Program-made: the position numbers and the translations under genes
Notes under the pieces: generated by a model
Told to the model about the DNA's origin: nothing
The model's database searches: none
The model's input: the letters and a program-made list of their open reading frames with translations, nothing else
Assembly (NCBI GenBank): GCA_033980235.1
Contig: CM067069.1
Coordinates: forward strand, 15,919,150 to 15,983,149
Reading direction: 5' to 3'
From: Diadema setosum
Taxonomy: Eukaryota > Echinodermata > Echinoidea > Diadematoida > Diadematidae
DNA length: 64,000 nucleotides
Shown here: positions 34,801-48,400 of the stretch, piece after piece
How positions within the stretch are numbered: the stretch's first letter is position 1
Layout of the letters: every line of letters begins with the position of its first letter

Positions 34801-37800
34801 TTCGATTGCTCCTCTGGCGCGAGCACGATATGGTCAAGGAGGTACTCTCTCCTTGGTATGGTACAGTTCACTTAAGGAGAGCACTCGAACGCACCCTCAG
34901 TGTCACCTTAGATTCAACCCAGAGGCATTGTGCTGTGACAAGAATAGAGTCCCCATCATCTGGGGTGAACACGGAATGTCTCTCATTGTGCTGTGTTTTG
35001 GGGGACTCTAACTGGGGTACTATTTCACTCAATTTTTGAATGTGTTACATGTAGGTCTATTGTGTTATATCATTTTAAAGCTTTAGTTGCAGTAAAACTC
35101 TTTTAATCTTTAATAGAGAGGTAGTAAAAGTGAAAATTCCTTTCAGCCTACTTTTTGGCATTTTGAGCTGTGCAGTCACATTTTGAGTTTGAATTGCTGG
35201 CTTGGGCAACCGCTCTGAATGTTGCATTCTGCTTTGCAAAGATGTCAAATATAAACTGTTGGCACAATAACAAATGAATGTCTATATATATATATATAAA
35301 TTAACTTTCAGAAATAGCATTTAAAAAAATCACACTTTAGTTTGTCTATACAAAATATAAAACTTAATCCACAGCAACCACTACTACGGGAATTATAAGA
35401 TACATACAGTGTATTTCCATTTCAGTTATTTTGTGCGTCAAGCTGATGAGGTATGATACCTCCTTGGGTCTACAAATAACTGTGAAAAAAAAAAATAACA
35501 AACTTGTTTAAACACTACTTTTACTACTAGGTGCCTTGCTTCCAAATCTCAGTCTAATGGTGATTACTCCTTTAACACTGAGATATCAAAACACAAAACA
35601 CATAATAAAATCAGTGTTATTGGAAAATTAACCAGTGTGACAATTGTGGATTTTGCAAGACAAGGGGACACAGACACACTGTCTGTGCTATAAAACTCAT
35701 GCAAAAATCCAATATACTGTCGTGAACACATGCACATAAAATTCAGAGAGCAAATGAATGATATAAATGGGAAATGTTAAAGGAGTAAACACAAAACACA
35801 TTAAAATCAGTGTTATTGGAAAATTAACCAGTGTGACAATTGTGGGTTTTGCAAGGCAAGGGGACACAGACACACCATCGACACAATATAACATCATGAA
35901 AAAATCCAATATACCATTGTGAACACATGCACATACATGTAAAATTCAGAGAGCAAATGAATGATATGAATGGGAATATTGATAAGATTATTAAAGGCTG
36001 GCAGAGAAATCACTGGGATAAAACTCATTGTGCATGGAAGATAGAGAAAGATAGAAACAGCTACAAAAGGCGACGAAGGTTTACTTTAAAACTCATACGG
36101 AAACTGAAAATGAATGAGAAAGTTTCATTGTAAGGAGCCTGAAAGAGCAATGAGGAATGGAAAACCAGAGAAGTGTTCCATCAATTTTCAGCAAATGTTT
36201 TCTGATGACAAAGAAAATGTGCCTAATGATGTTTTCAGATTCTTTACCAAACAAACAGGTTAATATGTTAACAGTAAATACATGTACATGTATGATAAAT
36301 AATACTGAAAATCCATCTTGCGCATGGTTTATTCATCAACTTTACTGTATCGAAATAGAAATGACAAAATGATCTCTAAAAAACATAAAGATAAAAAGAG
36401 ATAAATGTAATGCCTTCTGAGGGCATGTTTGTCTTTTAGCCCCACACCCACCCATTACAAGGACCTGGAGGAATCCGGAATTTCTTGGACCACATGATAA
36501 CGCCCTGACCGCATCATCCCCTGGCTAAATATTAACAGTGTCTACGTGCGAGATAGCATTTGATTAAGGCTTCGAAACTGAAATAGAATTTGTCGAGACC
36601 CATAGAATTTGTCGAGACCCCTTTACCTCATCACTCATTGTACAATCACCATTACTGTACAACAGTAGAGAAAAAAGGAACTAAATACAGGGCTACATAG
36701 TATACTTTTTTCCTCTGGTGGCCCATTTTGGCCACTAAAATCTTTAGATTTTAGATTTTTAGATTCTAAAGATTAGATCTTTAGATTTTGTTGGCCCAAA
36801 ATAAAAGGAAAGATAAAAAAAAAATCAATTTTGAATCTTACAGTAGTTACTCAACTGGACCATCAAAAGGTTAACCTCTGCAATATGTGTATTTTGAGAT
36901 GTTGTACATGTGTAGAGGGTCTGAGAATAACAGTTTTGTAGCCACTGGACAGAGCTACCCTACCCTACTGCAAAAAAAAAACAAAAACAAACAAACAAAC
37001 CGATGTTGAAGTTTGGTGGATAGATATAAATTTTTGGTAGCCCCAGTCCATTGGGCCACCACTAATATCAAGCCCTGCATCAATACAAATACTTGAGGAC
37101 CATAATTATTAGGCAGCATTAAATGCACTGACACATGTTGAATAGTGCCTATATTTGGTATTTTACTCCTACCGCTCTGCAGTACACATTATGATACTGA
37201 AAGCTAATGACTACTGAAGATTATGGTACTGTACTTGTACACTAGTATGACGCCAAACTAAAAATAGCCACTGCCATATATGGCAGACACGTACGGCAGT
37301 GCACGCGTTCCGAGCGCCGGCATTATTTGCCATTGTTGAATGTTTATGTGCTATTCATGGTTGGATGAATCACAAGGTGATGGATCAGAGCCTGGTAAGA
37401 AACTTGAAATTTGGGGACACAATATGAAATTGAAGTATGAGGAACCAAATCACACTACTTAGTACTATTAGTTACCATCCAATAGCATTAACTAATGGCC
37501 ACATCATACTCACAGACAAAAATCATACATCTATATCATGGAGCTACCTCCATGATTTTACAATAAACATGAAGCTCTTATGACACTTTTTTTTATCACT
37601 CTTCGTCTTACAATAAGAAGGAATAAAAATTAATTTGCAAGTTTTACAGCCGTGTAGTTTGAAAAATAAAAGTTTTATGTTTCAAAAAGACATATATACA
37701 GGTTTATAATCTCCTACAAATATATAAAAGAGATTTCCTTTCAAGAAATTTCAAATCAATATGATGGTACATGATACAACTATTGAGTAATTATTCTCTT

Positions 37801-39430
37801 TCAGTGGCATCCCACTGATGTAAGAGCTGGGCAGCCTTCCTATTCAAATCACAGCCTCACAGCTTTCAGTCCCATCTTACAATATCTGAATATCTCACAA
37901 TTCCCGGCCACTGAGAGTTCATAGTCTGAAAGTACACAGTCTTTATAAAAAGGCAAACTGAATTCTCTCACCTGTAAAAAAATGAATGGTAGGACAACTA
38001 AACACAATTACATGGTGACCTGTACTCACTGCCAATCTGCATTTCACAAAAATTTTGATATGGTTGAAAAAACAAAACAAAACAAGCTGGTTGAAAAACT
38101 GGTTCAATTCTCAAACAACAAATTGGTGGTTGGCCCTTTAGACCACCTTGACTTTAAAAAGGAAAAAAAAAAAAAAATGCTTACCTATTGGCAATCCTGT
38201 ACAAATGACGTGTGCTCAAGTACAAAGGCATCTTTGTGAGTACAAATGTCCACTGTATACACCAAAAGAACCCATTGACCTTCAGATTATTCATGAATAT
38301 ATGGGGGATTAATTCCAGTATCAATACCTCTAGAGGCCCTGTTTATCAAGACATGGACAAGTTTTGGTGCTTTTACATGGCTAAAGAACTCATTTACATC
38401 TCTGAATGAATTTTGAAATGTCCCATGCGAGTAACAAAACGGCATTGAGTCTTCTTGCCAACTGCTCCCTCGCTGCATTTGCTCCAGCAATCACATCGGT
38501 CACTGCATGGTGAATTATAGCAATAATTCAAAATAAGCCCAAGATTTCTTGGAATTTGCCATCATGATGCTGATCATAATAATTTGTGGAATATCTGTGT
38601 TCACACGGGCAAAAAATCTTGAGATTTTGATAGCGATGCAATCTTGAGATTTGCATCCCCCAAATTTGCCTACCGATTGTACAAGTCTGCAACATGTAAG
38701 CATTCTGTCTCATCAGTATTTCAGAGCAGTTTAACCTTGGTTAACCACTGTGAGAATGAACAGATCGCACAGGAGGTGCCTCAGGAACCATGAAATGACT
38801 GTGAATTCTCGAAAGGTGTGGCCTATCCCTTGTTGCCATGTCAACCAGTACACGCCAGTTATGCATCAACCCACAGTACCATCTATTCATCCATAGGTGC
38901 TGGGTTTTATTGGCATTTAAGTGGTTGGAAGGTCATGTATAGCTCTGCCTCCCAAAGCATGTTATAGAGGTCAAGACTTTAATACACGGGAGAATATGTA
39001 CTGTGAATTGAGTGATTTTAATTTGCTTTTTATAGCTAGAAATTCTAGAATTCATCATCTGGTGAGAAAATAAATTTGCGATTGTGATTTGATTGGCTAA
39101 TTGTGTTCTAACAACTGTTTGGGAGTAACGTGGGTTCAAGTTTACATTCAGTCTTTTTATACAAGCAATCTCTCAGGTTGTCATGAGGTGTGTTCAGAAA
39201 CAAGATAATAAACAATTTATATTTTAGGTGTGAAAGCTCTCTTTGTCACTTCTGTCACAGTTGGTTGGTTCTGAAAACTTCAAGTGTCAGGAGTCAGCAC
39301 TCACTCAATGTCATTATTTCTTCATGATCCTTTCCTGTGTTGGGGGGGGGGGGGGGGAGATGTAGTGTGTTCGAATAATTATGGTCCAAAGAGCTTGGCG
39401 GGTTGTGATTCAAGTGATTTCGGGCACGTG

Positions 39431-39462
<32 letters not shown>

Positions 39463-42400
39463 CACCTCTGTCTATATTTGCTTTCATTGCAGTGCACATC
39501 AGAGTATTTGCTCATTCAATCCATTTCCTGACAAACTATGATAATACATGTAATCTTAAATAGCTTTATGTATGCCATTAACAACAAAGCCTCTATTAAC
39601 GCTATTCATCATTTCAGTCATGTTCAATCAAAGTAGTATGCATTGGTCTTTGTTTTTGTGTTCACTTATAGCTAATATAAGATTACTGTGGAATAGACAG
39701 CATAACTAAAGTGATTATGACCATCGCGGCTACATGTAGGCCTGCTGTTTGGTAGTGGGATGGATAGTGACTTGATTGCCACAGTTACACTGGCAAGAGA
39801 TCAAGAATGGCAAAAGATCAAGAAGTTTCAGATCACAAAGTCTCTGCGATCTTTTGGCAGCCAAACTTCTCAATCTTTGGATCGAGAAGTTTGGGTCACA
39901 TGGAAGAAGACATACACATGTAGTATGCCGCCTGATGGCTAGCGATTGTGATGTAACAATGAATGCCTATACATCACAATGGCAGTGTGCTTCGAAGGCA
40001 CCATCTACAACAGGTGGTGGACTGGTCATGTGACAGACTTCGCGAAGTTTCAGTTGCTAGTGTTCACACTGCCCAAAGATTGAGAAGTTTGGCGGGGGTT
40101 TGGGAAATACATGTATCTCTAGCTTGAGTGGGAAGTTTCGTGGGAAGTTTGCAGTCACACTGGAAAAACTTTGAGATCTTAACCTTTGTGATCTTTTGCC
40201 AGTGTGATCACAGTTGTTGAGCGATTTTCGCGGCAGTCAGTCATAAATTGCCCCCCTACTTGCCAATAACATCTTTTTCTCCTTGTTTTGCACTTCTGTA
40301 TGAAGCTGCAGCTGTAATTGCTTTTTCACTGTTTGTGTTTAGATGTTTTTCTTTCTTTCTTATGATGTCAGTAATATATGCCTTGCACAGGTATCCAATG
40401 CACGAATCAACAACACAAAAGTTTATCTTTAAAAGATGGAAAAACCTTTCAACTCTTCATGTTCAATAGATGCAGCATTACAGATTACACTTGAAACAGG
40501 AATGGGCAATAGTACAGAAAGTTTTAAAGCATGCACCATGTATTTGACTAGAATGTACCATTATTTTTACCCCCGCCAAGGGAGGAGGTTACAAATTTGT
40601 ATGTTTTCGTTACCGTTGGTTTGTTTGTTTGTTCGTTCGTTAGTTAGTTAGTTAGTTTGTCCGTGTGCAAAATAACTCAAAAAGAAGTTTACGGATTGGG
40701 ATGAAACTTGCAGGAAAGGTTGAGAATGACACAAGTAACAAACTATTAACTTTTGGATGTGATCCGAGAATTTTGGGGGAATTTATGAAGGATTTTTGAT
40801 ATTTTGGCAGTGCGTGCTCTAGTTTCTGCTGGGGTGAAGCGCGCCGTGCAGCTGAGGGTTTCTGACGTAACAATTATAAAGGCTTCTATATTGGGAAATC
40901 AAGCAACTTTCAGCACACAATGCTATAAGTACATGTACGTGTGGGTGGAAATCCATGGAAGAACAAGATCAGTGGTGAAAATGATTTGCATGCTTGGCGG
41001 AGGTCTGCGCTCTCAGAGTGCTTCTCTAGTTTATGGTGTGAAGCTGAAGATCATAATCTCCATCTCCATCTCTTTACAGTTCTTTCTTTTGTCAGTACTG
41101 TCGTGTATAGACCGATTCGGGTTCGTTGAGGGCAGCAGACAATTTGTGGCACTGGGTGCAGCCATGAGCTCATTTTGAGGTGTATTAGCAGACCCCCCCT
41201 CCTCTCCCCCACCCCACGGGCAACATGTTTATCGCGCACTTGTAACAAAGGTTCGCGCACTCAGTACGAGACGCCCATTGGCTAAAACAACCATGCATCA
41301 GTTTTTCATTCCGCGTGTGGAAGGGGGTGGGGAGAGAGGAGGGGGGGTCGGATGATACACCGCAGTAATGGCGCTGGCGGCTGCCCATGCCAAAAATACA
41401 CATAGCGCGTCACAGAATCGGTCTATACCATTTCCTAGTCACGGTTGCGTAGCCTGGCATTACAAAGCATGCGGATGTGGAATTTCAAGGTCATCACTTT
41501 TAATAATACAGTGCTGTACCCCCACATTTGAATTAGCTTTAACAATATACAGTACATAGAATAAGATGAACAGAAATTAATGGAATTCTAAATGCTTCCC
41601 ATGTTTTCACAAAAGCAATGGTGCTATTATTCCTTGCAACCACGACAAACTTAATGTTCGTTTCAATCAAGATTGTAATAATTCAGCAACAATGACTTCT
41701 GGGAATAGAGCTTACAGTTGTGACATCATCAGCCAAATTAACATGTTTTCCATGAAATATCAATGTGCCAAATTAATTGGAAAAATTGTGAGGTGATGAC
41801 ATCATATCATCCAGTTTGTGGGTGTGGCTCTGACCACTATATGAGTATCTTACCCTCACCTATTCGGTGAAACATCTATAGATGGGCGAGTATTCATGAT
41901 TCTATTTCTATCATATGTCTGAATGTGTTGAAATTTCTTCCATTTCATTTGTCTGATTCTGAATTTACAAAAGTGTATTTGGCCAATTTATTTATTTATT
42001 TATTTATTTTTTTTTTTGGGGGGGGGAGGGGGACAAGGAATGGGGTTGCATTGTGCATCATGATGCTGAGCCTACTTTATAAAAAATATACTGGTACCCA
42101 CTGTCACATGATCAGCATATATACTTTCCTCATCTCTCTTCATTTGTGTCGCTGTCGACGATATTGCCCGTAATGATGCAGAAATGTTGCATTTGTCTTA
42201 AATTGTACTATTATTCTTTAACATTAATTCCAGGCTTGAGGGGCTTCTAAATACATGCACACATTTTATAGCAGACACACAAATTAACAAATTCCTGGTA
42301 TTTCTTACAGGAAACAGATTTTTCACAAAGCTATAGTGTGTGGACTATTATTTTTGTTTGCTTTGCCAAACTGACTGGAAACATCAAATATCTATAATCG

Positions 42401-45400
42401 CCAGTCATGCAAGTGATTGCGGTATTGAAGATTTTGGACAGACAATGGTTATCACAGGAAGTACACTACACAACAATAAAATCTGCCCTATTCACTTACA
42501 ATTGTAACCTCCCAATGCATAAATAATCTGCATTTACACACATAGATCATATAAATATCTTGCACTTAAAGACAGTGGCGTACCATGGGTCAAGACATTG
42601 GGGGGGGGGGGCACCTCATGGCAGTAACATCAGAATTGCATAACGTAACAATTAAATGCGAGCGAGCGGAGCGAGCGAGCTTGAAAATTTTGACATTTTA
42701 CAGTCCCCAAACTGCTGTTTGTAGCTATATATAATGATATATGTATGTATATATGTGCCTTGGAAATTAAGGGGGTTGCACTGGGTGCAACTGCTGGCAG
42801 TTGCTGGCAGTAACATCACGAGAATGGCATAACGATTAAATGCGAGCGAGCGAAGTGAGCGAGCTTGAAAATTTAGACATTTTACAGTCCCCAAACTGCC
42901 GTTTGTAGCTATATTTTTTCGCTTCGGAAATTCAGGGGGGGGGGGGGCGCACTGGGTGCAACTGCTGGCAATTACTGGGAGTAATATCAGGAGAATGGCA
43001 TATTAAGGTTAAATGCGACATTTAATGTTCCCAAAACCGCCGTTTTTAGGTATATTTTTTTCGCTTTGGAAATTAAGGGGAGGGGGCGCAACTGCTGGCA
43101 ATTACTGACAGCAACATCAGGAGAACTGCATAGCGATTAAATGCGAGCGAGCGAAGCAAGCGAGCTTGAAAATTTTTGACATTTTACAGTCCCAAAACTG
43201 CTGTTTGTAGATATTTTCGATTTGGAAATTAAGGAGAGGGGGCGCACCAGGCGCAACTGCTGGCAATTACTTACAGCAACATCAGGAGAATTGCATTACG
43301 ATTAAATGCGAGCGAGCGAAGCGAGCGAGCTTGAAAATTTTGACATTTTATAGTCCCAAAACTGCCGTTTTTAGCTATATTTTTTTGCTTTCGAAATTAA
43401 GGGGAGGGGGCGCACCGGGCGCAACTGCTGGCAATTACTGACAGCAACATCAGGAGAATTGCATAGCGATTAAATGCGAGCGAGCGAAGCGAGCAAGCTT
43501 GAAAATTTTGACATTTTACAGTCCCAAAACTGCCGTTTGTAGCTATATTTTTTCGCTTTGGAAATTAAGGAGAGGGCCTGGGCGCACCGGGCGCAACTGC
43601 TGGCAATTACTGACAGCAACATCAGGAGAATTGCATAACGATTAAATGCGAGCGAGCGAAGCTTGAAAATTTTGACATTTTACAGTCCCAAAACTGCCGT
43701 TTGTAGCTATATTTTTTTCGCTTTGGAAATTAAGGGGAGGGGCGCACTGGGCGCAACTGCTGGCAATTACTTACAGCAACATCAGGAGAATCGCATAACG
43801 ATTAAATGCGAGTGAGCGAGCTTGAAAATTTTGACATTTTACAGTCCCCAAACTGCCGTTTGTAGCTATATTTTTTCGCTTTGGAAATTAAGGGGAGGGG
43901 ACGCACCGGGCGCAACTGCTGGCAATTACTGACAGCAGCATCAGGAGAATTGCATAACGATTAAATGCGAGCGAGCGAAGCGAGCGAGCTTGAAAATTTT
44001 GACATTTTACAGTCCAAAAACTGTCGTTTGTAGCTACATATTATATATTTTTTGCTTTGGAGGGAGGGGGCGCCCGGTGCACCCCCTGGATCCGCCACTG
44101 GTAGTCAAGGGTGTCGGTTTATGTTCATGATTGGGGGAGGTATGACCAGCGAGGGGGCGTCGAAGTGACCAAGTGGGAGAAGGATGTCCAAAATCTGCAC
44201 TTTATATAGAGCATCCCCTAATTTGTTTGTGTTTGTGAGTGTGTGTGTTTCATATAAGATGGAAAAGTTAAGAAATAGCCAAGGTCAAGTCTTATTATTG
44301 GCAATGCAAGGCATTTTAATATAGACTAGTATGTAAAAGCAACACTGCAAAATCAATGATCAAGCTTTGGTAGCAAATGTGTGCAACCTATCAAACATCA
44401 CATTGCGCAACATTGCAGTGACTCTTTTTGCCATTCCGATGTTCTGAGTACACTGCGCACATCCTGCTTGTATTCAAAATGCCAACCAGGAATCACACTG
44501 AATCACAATCTTTTGTCGTCTCCGGGCTTTTTGAACAATGTTTCACTATAATACCTCTTTAATTATATGGTTAAAAGAAATCTTAGAAAAATATCTTTTT
44601 TCTTGATAATCCTTTCATGTCAATTTCAAAAGCAGTTTACTAACCCTTGAATTACCATTTTGGTAGGTTTTTTTTTTTTCTTTTTTTCTTCTTTTTTTTC
44701 CCTTTTTTTTTAAACCAGCGGATGGGGGGGGGGGGGGGCACGTGGGGGGGGGGGGGGGGGGAGCCGTAGTTACGCCACTGCTTAAAGATCATCAGCACGA
44801 GGCCGCAACCAGCCCAGCGAGAAAGCTTGCACACACAAACTAGAAATATATCAAACATGAAATTCACCAAGATTCAACACTTTTCTAGCATAATGAAAGT
44901 CAAAGAGCAACTGACTATTAAACCGCTTTCAGAAAGCAGAGGGAATAATTGCTACCCTTTATACTGTATGTCAGTATCAAGTTGACGGAATGTGTAATTT
45001 TCATGAAAAATGAATTTTTGTGGAATCCCCTTTTACATTTTCTTTATATTGTTGTCCACACATGTATGTCATCATGACATCAAACCTTCTAGTAGTCTTC
45101 TCATCCAGTGGTTCCAACACCAAAACTTTAAAAATTCATAACTTTTACATCGACTGTCCAATTTTCCTCAAACTTTCACTGATGTGTTCTACTAATTTCA
45201 CTCAATCCATGTTTCTCTTTGGGTTTTGGTTTCTTTTAACTACCACTACATGTATCTTGGGGTAAAACCTCTTGTAAAACTTGGCGACAGCCATTTGGAT
45301 TCTGATGGAATGGAATGGATTTCCCTGCCTGTTGTTAAAATACACAGAAGCTGCTACAATGGAGCCCAAAGATTAGAGAACATGCTCTTAATACTGGGAC

Positions 45401-48400
45401 TATTCGAGGGCATACAGTATAGTACATGCTTCATGTACATTGCTGGATCAATACCCTTGGAATCCCAAAACAATTGGTCCACAATGGAGCTAATAATGCT
45501 GCTTGTGTGTGTAAGATGAGCAGTCTTGTGTTTGATGACCATCCCCCATGGCTCTGTTTACCTACGGGGATCACTGGCAAACATTGATTGCATAATTGCC
45601 TTTTGACTCAGTGGACCTGCAATAATACCAACGCCAGTCAATGAACCACTCCATTCCTCAGGGTCGATTAGTCTATGTCTAAGGAGGACAAGTGAGGAAA
45701 TACAATTGTACATAATTACTAACTCTGTCATTACGAACTAAAGGAACTCTAAAGAGCTACAGCCAAATTTGGTTCAACTCTGCAATGAGCATAAAACGTG
45801 AATGCTCCTAACACTCGCTCTCTCTCCCTCTTTCTTCTATCTATCTATCAATCTATCAATATATCAACATGTACAATGGAACGTGAGAAGGGCTCCTTGA
45901 AGCTAGACTAGCATAGCATCGCTGATGTTTACTAGTGACAAGTAAATTCATTTTAGGAGGGAGTGAGCTTACACAAGTCATAGATATTCTCAAAGCAGTA
46001 CTTCCTATAATTGGAATGCCATCAGGTCTCTGAATGACTGTACATGTTGCATCAATGGAACCCCATTTGACCTCACCTGGAAACCTGTCTTCACGAACAA
46101 AGACTATGAACAGGTCTCGTAACCAAGGTGATGAAAATAAAGCATCATTTGTTGCCTCATGAACCAGCAACCTGCATCCATCTTCTATTTGGATGAGGGA
46201 GGGATGGGAGATGGGAAAAAACCAAAGAAATTGAGAGAAAATGAGACAACTCCAGATAGACGAATAGACAGGCAGAGCATTCTGTAAAACCAGAAATGTT
46301 CGCATGCATTTTATTCTCGCAAATTTTGCCAGAGGCAAGATTCACAAAATTGAAATGCATGCAGTAAGTTCTTGTCCTACACTAACCATGGATTTAATGG
46401 ATTTAATGTCAGTGGCAATTCATGAAAATTATGCTGTGATAAAAAAACGTCCTATTCGCAAAAATTTCACACAGAGAAAATATCTTGCTGAAAGTAGAGA
46501 GATAACAGATATAGTGTAGATAGACAGATAGATAGATATATAGATAGATAATAGATAGAGAGATAGATAGATTTAGAAGGACAGACAGATGGAAGGACTA
46601 AGGAGGGCTAATATTTGATACTGAAAACAGTAAAGTGTATTAAGTGCATGAATGATTTCTCGGTCACAGGAAACCTCAAAATTACTACGAAGTTGCCATG
46701 AAGACCTTGTGTACTTGTGTATGCAGCTATGAAGAAATAATTACAATTATAGTGTACATGTATGTTTGATGACGTAACATACTGTACATGTACCACAGTT
46801 CTTTGTCGTGACAAAATAAAATTTCATTGTCATTCTGGTATAATTGTGCAATAAGCTTCAGATATCACATTTTCCCAGGGATGCTGAACATTTGCACAAT
46901 AACTTGGTATCTCTGTCCAGTACCCGTACATTAAACTGGGTCTTCCAACAGCAAACAAAGCTGCCTCAATATTTTGGTTGATGGTGATACAGTGCCTTTG
47001 CTACACTTGCTTCATTGTACTGTATCATAAACTCCCATTTTAATACTTTAAAAAATATAAAGTTCACAGCTTTGCAATTCTTTCCTCACTGCATTCTTAG
47101 CTTGCTATACAACTTCGGTGACCATGATGAATAGATACCTACAATGTAGATCATTCCATTTAACCCACACAATCCACAGGGTTATACACTTTCTTCGCTG
47201 TTTATTTTAATTTTTTTCTATCACACACTCTTCACGGGCATGCTATCATAAATATTTAATTGCTTCGATTACAGCATATTTAGGATGCCCTTCATACTCT
47301 CATTAACACAACCTTGTAAGGCCCAGTGATGATCATTTCCACTGTCAAGTGTGGTTGCCCACTGTCACCTTGACATACATACCAATATTTGTGTATCTTT
47401 TGATGGCGCACTGCTTGTAGTGTGAAACCAACATTTATCGTGCATTCAACAATGCAGTACTTCCTGCTACTTCTAGACTGGCACTGGTCTAGCCTGACGG
47501 TGGCGGACCGCTAAAAATCACTGTCATGCTAGTAACTTTTCAGGATTTGCCAAATTTATTGGTATGACATGACCAGTAGAAAAATGTTCCATGTTCACCC
47601 CAGATGATGGGGATTCTAATAAAAGGGAGCTTTAGATTTTCGTGACAGGGACGTTCAGAGGGAAAAAAACCTATTCTGAGCATGTGCAAAATCACATATC
47701 AAAGTCGATCTATCTACAATGTATAGCTTGTGCGCCTGAGTTTTCACTACGCGTTCTGGGCCATTTTTACGTCCACTCAATTCACAAAGTAGAGAGCTAC
47801 TTCATGCACCGATCATATGGGGGTGCCATTTTATTTTTTATAGGTTGCGTCTCAGCGTAATCTAAAGCTGCTTTTCAACATGACGTAGGGAAGAGGAGAA
47901 CGTCCAGCTCACACGTCGTCTCAAATGTCTGCGCAGCAAATCTAAAGCTCCCTTTTACATTGTCCTGCACCACAAAACCAACAAAAATTCACCAGATATT
48001 AACTTTTAGTTAAGGGTAAATTTGCAAAGAGCAGAATCTAAGCTTTAAAATGATATACATGTATAACTCAATTCAAATAGACTCTCCTAACCTATCTACA
48101 TATTGGAGAGAAAGCACATACTCTGGAAAAGTGTGAACGGTAGAGAAGAGGCTCTATCAAAAGTATAGGGTCTATTCAAGTGCTTCAAGCTGAGCTACAT
48201 TTGTAGCTGCACGATGAATGGGACCAAAAACAGGATTTAATTTTAAAGCACTGTACAAGTGTACCAGTACGTGTAGTAACAACAATGAAGGAATTATCAG
48301 ATTACCCGTATTAAAGCTGAAATTTAGCATGCCCTATCGACACATTCTGTTCATGATTAATGCCAACTTTCAAAGCAGTAGCATTATCCTTTCAAAAGTT

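Noticed and set aside
34512..35039. 175-codon plus-strand open frame
   Set aside because: It crosses the right end of a TIR element and continues into flanking repeat; no family motif and no splice context.
42573..44100. CRISPR-like array
   Set aside because: Units are contiguous tandem repeats without unique spacers, in an animal genome, bounded by transposon-like ends.
45226..45519. 97-codon plus-strand frame
   Set aside because: No family pattern, and the opposite strand is equally open; left uncalled.
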